Shown here piece after piece: positions 1 through 6,833 of a stretch of 64,000 nucleotides of DNA. The position numbers and the translations under genes were made by a program. The notes beneath the pieces are model-generated. The model had not been told where the DNA came from. It did not search any database and was given only the letters and a program-made list of their open reading frames with translations. Positions within the stretch are counted from its first letter, which is position 1. Each line of letters begins with the position of its first letter. Source of the stretch: Pontibacillus sp. HMF3514 (GTDB lineage Bacteria; Bacillota; Bacilli; Bacillales; BH030062); the NCBI RefSeq assembly GCF_009858175.1, contig NZ_CP047393.1, positions 3,534,001 to 3,598,000 of the forward strand. Direction: 5' to 3'.

Positions 1-91
1 TGGTAACGTTCGATAGGTTATTGGATAGGGTTTCTTGACGCCTTTGCTGTGTGAGCATTCCTGATGCTGCTGTATAAAATCCTCTTAGCAA
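1..91 (-). CDS. flhO: FlhO-like flagellar rod/hook-basal body protein, N-terminal fragment
   Basis: Only the first 30 codons lie in the window, read from a TTG at 91..89 on the minus strand, with a run of six Gs ending about 9 bases upstream as the Shine-Dalgarno. The translation begins MLRGFYTAASGMLTQQRRQE and continues into LSNNLSNV. This is the N-terminal signature of FlgF/FlgG-type rod proteins, which form the export-competent D0 helix of the flagellar rod. In B. subtilis flhO and flhP follow mbl directly, and the order here is the same, which supports FlhO over other rod paralogues. The gene runs off the left edge. Confidence 0.85.
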   Translation of the reverse strand, partial: MLRGFYTAASGMLTQQRRQETLSNNLSNVT

Positions 92-109
92 CGTACTTCC
101 CCCCTGTTA

Positions 110-1111
110 TTAGACAATGCTATCTTTTGGTAGCTTATCAATGTTTTCGAGCATAATGCCTGTCCCTTTTGCAACACAGTTCATTGGTTCTTCTGCAACT
201 AATACAGGAACCTTAAGCTCTTCTGATAACAGTTGATCCAGACCATGTAGCATTGCACCGCCGCCTGTTAAGATAACACCACGGTCGATGATGTCAGCTG
301 ATAATTCAGGTGGTGTACGTTCAAGCACCTGCTTAGAGTTTTGAACAATTAAAGAAACGGATTCTTGTAGAGCTTTTTCTATTTCTTCAGAGTAAACTGT
401 GATCGTACGAGGTAAGCCAGATACCATGTCACGACCTCGAATATCAATTTGCTCATGGCGTGAACCTTTAAATACAGTCGCTACGTTTACCTTAATATCT
501 TCAGCCGTACGCTCTCCGATCAGAAGTTTGTACTCTTTCTTGATGTACTGAAGAATTTCATTATCAAATTTATCTCCGGCCATCTTAATCGATGAGGCGG
601 TGACAATATCGCCCATGGAAAGAACCGCAATATCCGTGGTACCACCGCCGATATCAATTACCATGTTACCGCTTGGTTGGAAAATATCCATACCTGCTCC
701 AATAGCAGCTACTTTCGGTTCCTCTTCTAAGTAAACTTTCTTTCCGCCGCTTTTCTCAGCCGCTTCTTTGATCGCTTTTTGCTCAACTTTCGTAATGTTC
801 GTTGGGCAGCAGATCAGCATACGGGGCTTGGATAAAAAGCCTCGTACATTTATTTTATTAATAAAGTGCTTAAGCATTGCTTCTGTTACATCAAAATCTG
901 CAATAACGCCATCTTTTAGTGGACGAATCGCTTCAATATTCCCTGGTGTACGTCCAACCATACGACGGGCTTCATCACCGACCTCCAGAACTTTACCTGA
1001 ATTACGATCCATAGCCACTACAGATGGCTCATTCAAGACAATACCTTTTCCTTTAACGTGTATTAATACATTCGCTGTACCTAGGTCAATCCCGATATCC
1101 CTTGCAAACAT
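110..1111 (-). CDS. mbl: MreB-like actin homologue Mbl, cell-shape determinant
   Basis: A 333-residue bacterial actin of usual MreB/Mbl length. The N-terminal DIGIDLGTANVLIHVKGKG stretch is the phosphate-1 loop, and VIDIGGGTTDIAVLS near residue 150 is the phosphate-2 loop. GVILTGGGAMLHGLD near residue 290 completes the nucleotide fold. These proteins polymerise under the membrane and direct lateral wall synthesis. MreB paralogues are hard to separate by motif alone; the assignment to Mbl rests on position between spoIIID and flhO, as in B. subtilis. A promoter-like sequence lies about 95 bases upstream, so it is probably transcribed independently of spoIIID. Confidence 0.93.
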   Translation of the reverse strand: MFARDIGIDLGTANVLIHVKGKGIVLNEPSVVAMDRNSGKVLEVGDEARRMVGRTPGNIEAIRPLKDGVIADFDVTEAMLKHFINKINVRGFLSKPRMLICCPTNITKVEQKAIKEAAEKSGGKKVYLEEEPKVAAIGAGMDIFQPSGNMVIDIGGGTTDIAVLSMGDIVTASSIKMAGDKFDNEILQYIKKEYKLLIGERTAEDIKVNVATVFKGSRHEQIDIRGRDMVSGLPRTITVYSEEIEKALQESVSLIVQNSKQVLERTPPELSADIIDRGVILTGGGAMLHGLDQLLSEELKVPVLVAEEPMNCVAKGTGIMLENIDKLPKDSIV

Positions 1112-1204
1112 GTGACGTTGATCCTCCCTGCTTAAATACTATTCCTTCCGAAAACATGATTCTTCTAATTCTTTATTTTATCACACATTTCAGCAAAATT
1201 TGTC

Positions 1205-1233
1205 ATTAGAAGAGAAAAAAGTTCCTGTTTCAA
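1205..1233 (-). promoter_or_regulatory. Candidate sigma-A promoter of mbl
   Basis: On the minus strand TTGAAA (1233..1228) is followed after 17 bases by TCTAAT (1210..1205), about 95 bases before the mbl start. Hexamers and spacing fit the vegetative consensus. The sequence overlaps no coding region. Confidence 0.5.
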
Positions 1234-1263
1234 AAGAATTAGGTATTTGGGAGGATCGCAAGG

Positions 1264-1548
1264 TTATCCAGCAGTATTGGCGGGCTCTTCTGCAGGTGAT
1301 TTATCTTTGTTGTATTTGTTCTTCGTTGCTTCCCCGCCTCGTAGATGTCGAATCGCTTTATGATAGTCTAAAATCTCCTTCACTTCATTGGCTAACTCGG
1401 GATTAATGTCCGGCAACCGCTCTGTTAAATCCTTATGAACCGTGCTCTTTGAGACTCCAAATTCCTTCGCAATCACTCGAACGGTTTTTCTCGTCTCCAC
1501 GATATATTTCCCGATCTTGATTGTTCGCTCTTTGATGTAATCGTGCAC
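1264..1548 (-). CDS. spoIIID: Sporulation transcription factor SpoIIID
   Basis: A 94-residue DNA-binding regulator of the mother-cell sigma-E to sigma-K programme. The sequence from HDYIKERTIKIGKYIVE through the helix-turn-helix TVRVIAKEFGVSKSTVHKDL and the basic region RHLRGGEATK is nearly that of B. subtilis SpoIIID. I chose the GTG at 1548, which has GGAGG eight bases upstream and gives the family length. A longer reading from 1596 adds 16 residues with no counterpart. It lies between mbl and an accessory peptide operon. SpoIIID is sigma-E dependent and autoregulated in B. subtilis; the 5' region here is unusually long. Confidence 0.96.
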   Translation of the reverse strand: MHDYIKERTIKIGKYIVETRKTVRVIAKEFGVSKSTVHKDLTERLPDINPELANEVKEILDYHKAIRHLRGGEATKNKYNKDKSPAEEPANTAG

Positions 1549-1851
1549 ACCACTCGCCTCCTGATAGTTGGATGTCAAAGGTGTGAAATGAGACAAGGTT
1601 GAATATAGATATATGTAATGCCTGCCAGTTCTAAGATGGATGTTTTTCTAGGTACCTTGAGGTAATCCTTTCCCCTCTCACCTCAAACCTTCCCTAATTG
1701 AAGGATTCCAAAGGTATGGTTTTGTCCTCCCTTTTGAACCCTCCATTACGGGGTTTGTATCAGATTATGTGAGGGTTGAGCGGTTTATGATTAAAAAGTC
1801 GTGTGGGACAAGGGATACAGGCATTTGTTTTCAGAATTAATACAAAAATAT
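1549..1851. other. Intergenic leader upstream of spoIIID
   Basis: About 300 bases without a supported gene. The minus strand carries TCATAAA (1790..1784), 14 bases, then CATAATCT (1769..1762), which resembles a sigma-E promoter and would give a leader of about 200 bases for spoIIID. Apart from that I see no coding potential and no clear hairpin. Confidence 0.4.
1762..1790 (-). promoter_or_regulatory. Weak candidate sigma-E promoter of spoIIID
   Basis: TCATAAA-N14-CATAATCT on the minus strand matches about five of seven and six of eight positions of the sigma-E consensus. SpoIIID is a known sigma-E target in B. subtilis. The distance to the start codon, about 215 bases, is long, so this is tentative. 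Confidence 0.28.
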
Positions 1852-1902
1852 AAAAAAGAGACCCTTCCAGGCAAGTTTGAAAAGCCTGAAAAAGTCCTTT
1901 TT
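1852..1902 (-). terminator. Terminator of the receptor-peptide operon
   Basis: On the minus strand an imperfect stem, with AGGC paired to GCCT at the loop and AAAAAG paired to CTTTTT at the base, ends in a T-run. It closes the operon formed by the AimR-like receptor and its two small peptide genes, before the spoIIID leader. Confidence 0.6.
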
Positions 1903-1972
1903 CAATTTCCTTTTATAATTACTTTATGCATAGATCTCCGTTATTGAATCCATAAAAGTGATTTTAGAATGT

Positions 1973-2101
1973 TTATCCCATGCCACCTATGTCAGGATCT
2001 TGTGTAGTGTAAATAGGGTTCATATAATCTGAATTCAAGTTCAGATAAGTACCAATTCCAGCAAATACGATCATAATAAAACATTTGATTATGATATGCA
2101 T
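1973..2101 (-). CDS. 42-residue exported micro-peptide, candidate signalling peptide precursor
   Basis: This short reading frame starts at ATG 2101 (or GTG three bases earlier) behind AAAGGGGGAG, a strong ribosome binding site. The product is MHIIIKCFIMIVFAGIGTYL followed by a polar tail that ends QDPDIGGMG. Residues 3-20 form one hydrophobic segment able to serve as a signal peptide or membrane anchor; the tail has about 22 residues. Size and layout match Phr and AimP pheromone precursors, whose active peptide is the C-terminus. It lies 50 bases after the 81-residue secreted protein gene and before the operon terminator. Function is inferred from context only; I know no homologue. Confidence 0.5.
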   Translation of the reverse strand: MHIIIKCFIMIVFAGIGTYLNLNSDYMNPIYTTQDPDIGGMG

Positions 2102-2150
2102 CACATTGCTCTCCCCCTTTGTTATCTTCCTTAAGCCTGACCTTAATAAA

Positions 2151-2396
2151 TTAAGGTAAAGGTGGTTCTACTGGATCATAATATAATGGTAGTGGTGGTT
2201 CTACTGGGTCAGAATTTGAAACTTTTGGTAATTGTGGTTTTCCTGGATCAGCATTCGAAACTGCAGGCAGTGGTGGTTCTGCTGGATCATGGAACTGAGG
2301 ACCTTCAGCTGCTTGTACACTTATCACATTAAAACCTCCTACGAATAACCCCAGTGCCATTAACAACGTCATTCCCATTAACATTAACCTCTTCAT
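2151..2396 (-). CDS. Secreted precursor with four DPxxPxLP octapeptide repeats, candidate multi-copy pheromone
   Basis: An 81-residue protein with a Sec signal peptide: MKR, a hydrophobic core, then a VQA|AEG cleavage site near residue 29. The mature part is about 50 residues and almost entirely repeats: DPAEPPLP, DPGKPQLP, DPVEPPLP and DPVEPPLP, separated by short spacers (AVSNA, KVSNS, LYY). The last repeat is the exact C-terminus. The ATG overlaps the TGA of the upstream receptor gene in ATGA, with GGGAGG ahead of it, so the two are translationally coupled. In peptide-receptor pairs of the RRNPP group the precursor gene usually follows the receptor gene, as here. A proline-rich surface peptide is the alternative. 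Confidence 0.72.
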   Translation of the reverse strand: MKRLMLMGMTLLMALGLFVGGFNVISVQAAEGPQFHDPAEPPLPAVSNADPGKPQLPKVSNSDPVEPPLPLYYDPVEPPLP

Positions 2397-3418
2397 CTAA
2401 TTCCTCCCATGTTCATATGATTCAATGCTTGTAACGGAAGTCTTGCATAAAAGTAATGACTCTCTTCACTTACAAAACTGTTATAGGATTGGACTAATAA
2501 CTGCTTGTCCATTTTCGCTAAACCAAGATAGTACTTTTGAAAAGGAGTGAGTGATTCAAAAGTGCTTAAAATCTCGATTGCCTTCTCTCGGTCTCCTCTT
2601 GCTACTGCTAAATGCGCCTGTTCTGCTAAACTCTCTGTTTCAACACCTTCAGTCAGACCATGATAGGCTGACACAAACGGTAGATTGTGGTGTTTTACAA
2701 GCTTTTCTATAGCAGGTAATTCAAATTTTTTCGCTAACTTCAACGCCTCATTCAAGTGATACATACTTTGGTCATAGCCATCAAATAAATAGGATAAAGC
2801 CAATATAATGTGTACCCGACTCATACGTGCGGGTGATATTTGTTTATGATTGATAATGGTAAACCCATATTTTCTTGCAATAATGAGCTCATTTTTCCGC
2901 CAATGATATCGAAACAGAATCTCTTTACTTCTCAATTGATAAAACTCCAACAAAAGAGAAGGCTGCATTTGGCTTAAATCCTCTGAGAGTTTCTCATTTA
3001 AATAGGCCCATACACTATAGCGGCGCATCTCATAATTACTGTAAATTTTCAAAATCGTATGTAGACATCTTTGTTCTTCCGTTAAAATAGGTATTTTTTT
3101 TAATTCAACAAGTACATCTGAATGTGAAATCTTATGTTGCAAACTTTTATAGTGAAGCTCGTATAATTTGGCCCACACCCGATCTTCTTCAAAATGAGAT
3201 TGCTTGTTGATATTCAAAAGGGTTTTGAATTCTTGATAGTATCCATTCATTAGCATGAGTTCTAGTCCATGGTGTCTGGCTTCTGGTGTAGTTGATTCCA
3301 TACAGTAGTCTTTCAATAGAGTCATGGCAGTTTTCTCATCATACATCTTCACTAAGATCTTTTTAATAGCATACAGTGACATATTGCTTTTCCTAAAATC
3401 TTTTAAAACTGCACTCAT
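2393..3418 (-). CDS. AimR-family TPR peptide receptor lacking the DNA-binding domain
   Basis: A 341-residue all-helical protein that I align by memory with phage AimR (arbitrium receptor). Shared blocks are LLKDYC near residue 40, KLYELHYK near 110, LAEQAHLAVARGDREKAIEIL near 275, and YYLGLAKMDK followed by RLPLQAL near the end. These are the TPR repeats that bind a short peptide. AimR proteins carry about 50 more N-terminal residues with a helix-turn-helix; here an in-frame TAA stands 21 bases before the ATG, so that domain is absent. It may act by binding a protein, like Rap, rather than DNA. It overlaps the next gene, the putative peptide precursor, by four bases. No phage genes are nearby. 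Confidence 0.78.
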   Translation of the reverse strand: MSAVLKDFRKSNMSLYAIKKILVKMYDEKTAMTLLKDYCMESTTPEARHHGLELMLMNGYYQEFKTLLNINKQSHFEEDRVWAKLYELHYKSLQHKISHSDVLVELKKIPILTEEQRCLHTILKIYSNYEMRRYSVWAYLNEKLSEDLSQMQPSLLLEFYQLRSKEILFRYHWRKNELIIARKYGFTIINHKQISPARMSRVHIILALSYLFDGYDQSMYHLNEALKLAKKFELPAIEKLVKHHNLPFVSAYHGLTEGVETESLAEQAHLAVARGDREKAIEILSTFESLTPFQKYYLGLAKMDKQLLVQSYNSFVSEESHYFYARLPLQALNHMNMGGIR

Positions 3419-3432
3419 CTCGCCCCACCCTG

Positions 3433-3463
3433 TCTTTTAAAAGAAGTCATGTTTTGTACAAAA
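3433..3463. promoter_or_regulatory. Two adjacent 12-bp perfect palindromes before the receptor gene
   Basis: TCTTTTAAAAGA (3433-3444) and TTTTGTACAAAA (3452-3463) are perfect palindromes whose centres are 19 bp apart. They lie 15 to 45 bases upstream of the receptor start, in the leader. They could be operator sites, or chance in an AT-rich spacer. Confidence 0.35.
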
Positions 3464-3599
3464 TCAGACATCCTTTTATCTTTGTTAGGATAAAATTACC
3501 AGAGTCTTATGAAAGAAAAAATACTTTAGACAAAAGAAGTGTGTAGTCGACAAAACCTTTCAAAACTTTCTGCAGTAATCGACGTGATCGGCTTTAAGC

Positions 3600-3632
3600 A
3601 AAAAAAATCCTACCTTAAGCAGGTAGGATTTT
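3600..3632 (-). terminator. Terminator of spoIIQ
   Basis: AAAATCCTACC (3604-3614) pairs with GGTAGGATTTT (3622-3632) around a 7-base loop. On the minus strand the stem is followed by a T-run, 15 bases after the spoIIQ stop. It separates spoIIQ from the peptide-receptor operon. Confidence 0.88.
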
Positions 3633-3647
3633 GGCGAAAGCCGAAGC

Positions 3648-4460
3648 TTACGTATTTGTCATTGAAATGGATGATTCGCTATCTTCGTTTGGTTCTTTTT
3701 TGTCTTCAGGTTGCTTATCTTCTTCAGGTTGATCTTCCTGGTCAGACTGCGCATCTTCTTCTACTGAGATGTTGCTTAGCGGTTGATTGAAGTACGTTTC
3801 AGGATTCACTTTTTCTCCATCTTTTACCACTTCAAAATGTACGTGTACACCGCTTGCTTGACCCATTAAACTTTGTCCAGCTGTTCCAATTGCATCGTCC
3901 TGATTAACTTCAGCACCTGTTTCAACAAGAACATCACCTAAGCTCATATAGCGAGTTGTTAGACCATCTTGGTGTGTGATTTCAACCACATTACCCAGTA
4001 GTGGATCTTCTTTGACTTCCGTTACTGTGCCTGTAGCAGATGCTAGAACATCGAAAGATTCGCCATCTTCACGTGCGATGTCTACACCTTCGCTTTGATA
4101 GTAATGGTTGTCGTAAAGAATAAGGGCTTTTTCACGGTCTTCTGCACTTGCGCTATAATCGAAAAACTTAGTCTTGATAACAGCTTGGTCACGGTTATGA
4201 AGTGGCATGTTTAAGTTTTCATTCAGCTCCATAACAGGTGTTGCAGGCTGGTTATCATAGTCAATGCCGTCTGTTTCATTTTGCAGGTTGTCTTGATCAT
4301 CAGCAAGATCTTCAACATTGGTTAAAGAACTCTGATACCAAAGTACTCCTGTCAAAATCAAAGCTGCTGCTACTAAATAAACACTAGGGAAAAACCATTT
4401 CTTACGCAAAATACGTTTCCAATTGTTTTTTGAAACGTTTTTGTTTTCTTCCTCTCTCAT
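3648..4460 (-). CDS. spoIIQ: SpoIIQ, forespore membrane protein with degenerate M23 (LytM) domain
   Basis: A 270-residue bitopic membrane protein. It has a short basic cytoplasmic N-terminus, a transmembrane helix at about 25-45, a LytM/M23 domain at about 110-225, and an acidic low-complexity tail. In active M23 enzymes a zinc-binding His precedes GxDxA; here the stretch is YQSEGVDIA, with Ser123 at the His position, while Asp127 and the HVHF motif (His206, His208) remain. B. subtilis SpoIIQ is likewise degenerate at this site. SpoIIQ pairs with SpoIIIAH across the septum during engulfment. A sigma-F-type promoter sits directly upstream and a terminator directly downstream. Confidence 0.93.
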   Translation of the reverse strand: MREEENKNVSKNNWKRILRKKWFFPSVYLVAAALILTGVLWYQSSLTNVEDLADDQDNLQNETDGIDYDNQPATPVMELNENLNMPLHNRDQAVIKTKFFDYSASAEDREKALILYDNHYYQSEGVDIAREDGESFDVLASATGTVTEVKEDPLLGNVVEITHQDGLTTRYMSLGDVLVETGAEVNQDDAIGTAGQSLMGQASGVHVHFEVVKDGEKVNPETYFNQPLSNISVEEDAQSDQEDQPEEDKQPEDKKEPNEDSESSISMTNT

Positions 4461-4481
4461 TTCATCATCACCTCAGCAACC

Positions 4482-4510
4482 ATTCTGATCAGAAAGAGGA
4501 AGAACTATAC
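4482..4510 (-). promoter_or_regulatory. Sigma-F promoter of spoIIQ
   Basis: GTATA (4510..4506), 15 bases, then GATCAGAAT (4490..4482) on the minus strand fits the sigma-F pattern GYATA-N15-GGNNANANT with one mismatch. It ends 21 bases before the spoIIQ ATG. spoIIQ is a sigma-F gene in B. subtilis, and spoIIR in this window has a promoter of the same form. Confidence 0.65.
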
Positions 4511-4575
4511 ATATTTTTGAAAAAAATTTTTTATAATTAGTTTTCGACAAAAGACTCAGGTTATGCATGGTAATT

Positions 4576-4614
4576 TAAAGAAAAGCTCCAGCGCCCTGAC
4601 TGAACGCTGGAGCT
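4576..4614 (-). terminator. Terminator of spoIID, member of a hairpin repeat family
   Basis: AGCTCCAGCG (4584-4593) pairs perfectly with CGCTGGAGCT (4605-4614); on the minus strand TTTTCTTT follows. The same GCTGGAGCTAGACATCT sequence recurs at 35.5 kb and 44.0 kb, so this terminator belongs to a dispersed repeat. Confidence 0.8.
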
Positions 4615-4629
4615 AGACATCTATAATCG

Positions 4630-5673
4630 TTATCTGGATGCAATCTGTGGCAGGAATGTATCGATCTCTGTTATTGCTACATCATTGTAATAATGACCAA
4701 CAATATCCTTATACCCTTTACCTTCTCTAGCCATTCCGTTTGCCCCGTATTGACTCATACCAACTCCGTGGCCGTAGCCTTTGGTCTTGAAGATAATATA
4801 TTGGTTTTTTTGTTGAACGGTAAAGTCTGATGATTTTAGATTTAAGTATTCACGAATTTCTCGTCCTGTAAAAGTTTTTCCGCCTACTTTTGCCGTATTG
4901 ATTCGTTCACTATCGGTTTTTGTAATGCTTGTTATGATGGGTTGATCTTCTTCAAGTTGTACGCCTAGCTTTTGTTCAATCTCACTCATTGTAAATACTT
5001 TTTGATCTAAATACTTCGGTGAATCTGTGTCCCACGGGCTTTCTACGCTTCTCAGGTAAGGAAATTCATGCTCCCAATAATCTTCTGAGTTTTCCGTGTA
5101 GCCGTTTGATGTTGAAAAGAACGATGCTGTAATTGGAGAACCTTCGTATGTCAGGATTTCTCCTTTTGTTTCTGCAACTGCCTGCTTAATCTTGTTCATC
5201 TTCCAAATATAATCCGGGCCCCACGCTTTCATAAGCTCTTCGTTGTTCTTATATACCTGGTGCTGGATTGTATCGGTTACATGAGCATTTCCCGGAATGT
5301 CTTCTTCAGATTTAATAAGATGCTGAACAATGTATGTGCGTGCAGCTAGAGATTGCGCCTTAAGTGCCTCCAATTCAAAATCAGCCGGCATTTCAGATGC
5401 GACAACGTGAGACACATACAGTTCTAGGGGCACCTGTTCAACTTGTTCTGCCTTAGTCCTATAAACGTTCACACTGAAGGATGAAAGATCATCTAAATTA
5501 AAGTCCTTCAAGGTTTCGACAGGTTTTGTTGGCGTTGTTGAACCCTCCGTTGCTACTTGTTGAATTGGATCCGATGGTTGAATAAATGGCAGCACAATTA
5601 ACGTTGGAACGACAAGAATGATGAGCACTAATGTGCCGATTAGAAGAAGTCCTGGCCCCTTCCATGCTTTCAT
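4630..5673 (-). CDS. spoIID: Stage II sporulation protein D, engulfment lytic transglycosylase
   Basis: A 347-residue protein when started at the ATG 5673, which has AAGGGGG eight bases upstream; the longer frame from 5718 adds 15 residues without a ribosome binding site. The N-terminus is a single hydrophobic anchor (about 5-30). The rest is the SpoIID domain, with VVASEMPADFELEALKAQSLAARTY and the C-terminal GYGHGVGMSQYGANGMA motif. SpoIID cuts denuded glycan during engulfment, together with SpoIIM and SpoIIP. Length matches B. subtilis (343). It lies between murAA and spoIIQ, with one unknown membrane-protein gene intervening. Confidence 0.95.
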   Translation of the reverse strand: MKAWKGPGLLLIGTLVLIILVVPTLIVLPFIQPSDPIQQVATEGSTTPTKPVETLKDFNLDDLSSFSVNVYRTKAEQVEQVPLELYVSHVVASEMPADFELEALKAQSLAARTYIVQHLIKSEEDIPGNAHVTDTIQHQVYKNNEELMKAWGPDYIWKMNKIKQAVAETKGEILTYEGSPITASFFSTSNGYTENSEDYWEHEFPYLRSVESPWDTDSPKYLDQKVFTMSEIEQKLGVQLEEDQPIITSITKTDSERINTAKVGGKTFTGREIREYLNLKSSDFTVQQKNQYIIFKTKGYGHGVGMSQYGANGMAREGKGYKDIVGHYYNDVAITEIDTFLPQIASR

Positions 5674-5777
5674 ATGGAAGCCCCCTTTTCTAGTTACTCT
5701 ACTAATAAATCTATACAAGAGGTTGGAATAGTAGAACTAGAAATTTTGATTATGCTTCTGGGGGCTAGGCTAACAGG

Positions 5778-6341
5778 TTAGCGAATTACTTCAATGACAA
5801 GGTCACCTAGTTTTTCTCCGTTTTGATAAATGGCGATTTCCCATATGCCCCAGTATGGAAAGGCTAGTTGCGCTTGTATGGCTTTGGTAGCACCTAGTTC
5901 TTGTTTTAGCTTAGGGGCTCCATTTGGGAGGTCTTGAGCGTTTGGGAGCTGTAGTTGAATCTTATCACCAGAGAACCTCTCTTCGGCCTTTAGAGTTAGT
6001 TTTTTCGGTGTTAGAGGTTCTTCGTTCCATAAAAAGAAAGTTGCTTCATATGCTTTATTTTGCTTAAAAGGCTGTTCTTTAACCATCATAAGGTCATTCT
6101 TCTCGCCCTGAAGTTTAACAGACTGTTCATTAGTGACAGGACTAACTTGGAAACGTTGCTCATGTTGCAAATTATTGTAGACTTGATATCCTGCGTAGGC
6201 AGCTATTATCACCAGTACAGTGGTGATTATGGCATATCCCTTTGGTTGAAGGTCCACGCCCGTACCTGAGTTTGGTTTAAACCAGTATATGTACGAGATC
6301 AGAGCTATTAGGATAAGGATGCTGATTAGAAAAATAATCAT
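5778..6341 (-). CDS. Membrane-anchored protein of unknown function
   Basis: 187 residues with two hydrophobic segments (about 2-20 and 37-50), then a soluble, probably extracytoplasmic part of about 130 residues. The C-terminal stretch FPYWGIWEIAIYQNGEKLGD has the look of an immunoglobulin-like FixH/YtkA beta-sandwich, but I would not assign it to that family. AAGGAG lies nine bases before the ATG. It sits between murAA and spoIID, where B. subtilis has no gene, and is preceded by the 21-bp-period spacer at 6.4-6.8 kb. No catalytic motif is visible. Confidence 0.7.
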   Translation of the reverse strand: MIIFLISILILIALISYIYWFKPNSGTGVDLQPKGYAIITTVLVIIAAYAGYQVYNNLQHEQRFQVSPVTNEQSVKLQGEKNDLMMVKEQPFKQNKAYEATFFLWNEEPLTPKKLTLKAEERFSGDKIQLQLPNAQDLPNGAPKLKQELGATKAIQAQLAFPYWGIWEIAIYQNGEKLGDLVIEVIR

Positions 6342-6444
6342 GTGGAGATGCTCCTTTTTTGGGTTGTTAGTTTATTTTACGATTGGGAGTTGGGTTGGGT
6401 TTCGGGTGTTGGGGAGATTAGGACTTTGGTGGGAGTGGGGATTT

Positions 6445-6789
6445 TGTGAGTGGGGAAAGGTCGGATGTGAGCGGCGCACCTGGATTTGCGAGCGGGGGCG
6501 TAACTTTTGTGAGCTGCTAGATAGATTTGTGAGCGGGGTGAGGACATTTATGTGCGCCTGGCTAGATTTGTGAGCGGGTTGAGGACATATATGAGCGCCT
6601 GGCCAGATTTGTGAGCGAGAGTTAGGCTTTCAGGCGGTGTGGAGCTGGATTCAGGCGGTAATCTGAGTTTTCAGGCGGTCTGGAATTGGATTCAGGCGGT
6701 AATCTGGATTTGCAGGCGATCGAGAGCTGTATTCAGGCTAAAAACTCCATTTGCAGGCGATAACCCTCCTCAATACAGGCGATCCAAAT
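6445..6789. repeat. Degenerate tandem array with ~21-bp period (block 1)
   Basis: Two related motifs recur. GTGAGCG-type anchors begin at 6468, 6488, 6509, 6529, 6552, 6570, 6591 and 6611. CAGGC anchors then follow at 6631, 6652, 6672, 6693, 6713, 6734, 6754 and 6776. Spacing is 20-22 bp apart from one 23/18 pair. The array fills the spacer between the murAA terminator and the next gene. It has no ribosome binding site and is not coding. Confidence 0.8.
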
Positions 6790-6795
6790 AAAGCA

Positions 6796-6826
6796 TAAAA
6801 AAACACGCCCACAGAGTAGGCGTGTT
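6796..6826 (-). terminator. Terminator of murAA
   Basis: AACACGCC (6802-6809) pairs with GGCGTGTT (6819-6826); on the minus strand a run of seven Ts follows. It starts eight bases after the murAA stop. Confidence 0.9.
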
Positions 6827-6833
6827 CTCTTTA

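Noticed and set aside
1200-1406. Plus-strand frame of 68 codons opposite spoIIID
   Set aside because: It overlaps spoIIID and the mbl promoter antisense; no Shine-Dalgarno and no family resemblance.
2393-3418. Prophage remnant with arbitrium genes
   Set aside because: No integrase, repressor, structural or lysis genes lie near; flanks are intact sporulation genes.
5678-5777. Sigma-E promoter for spoIID
   Set aside because: Expected from B. subtilis, but I found no pair of hexamers with acceptable match and spacing.
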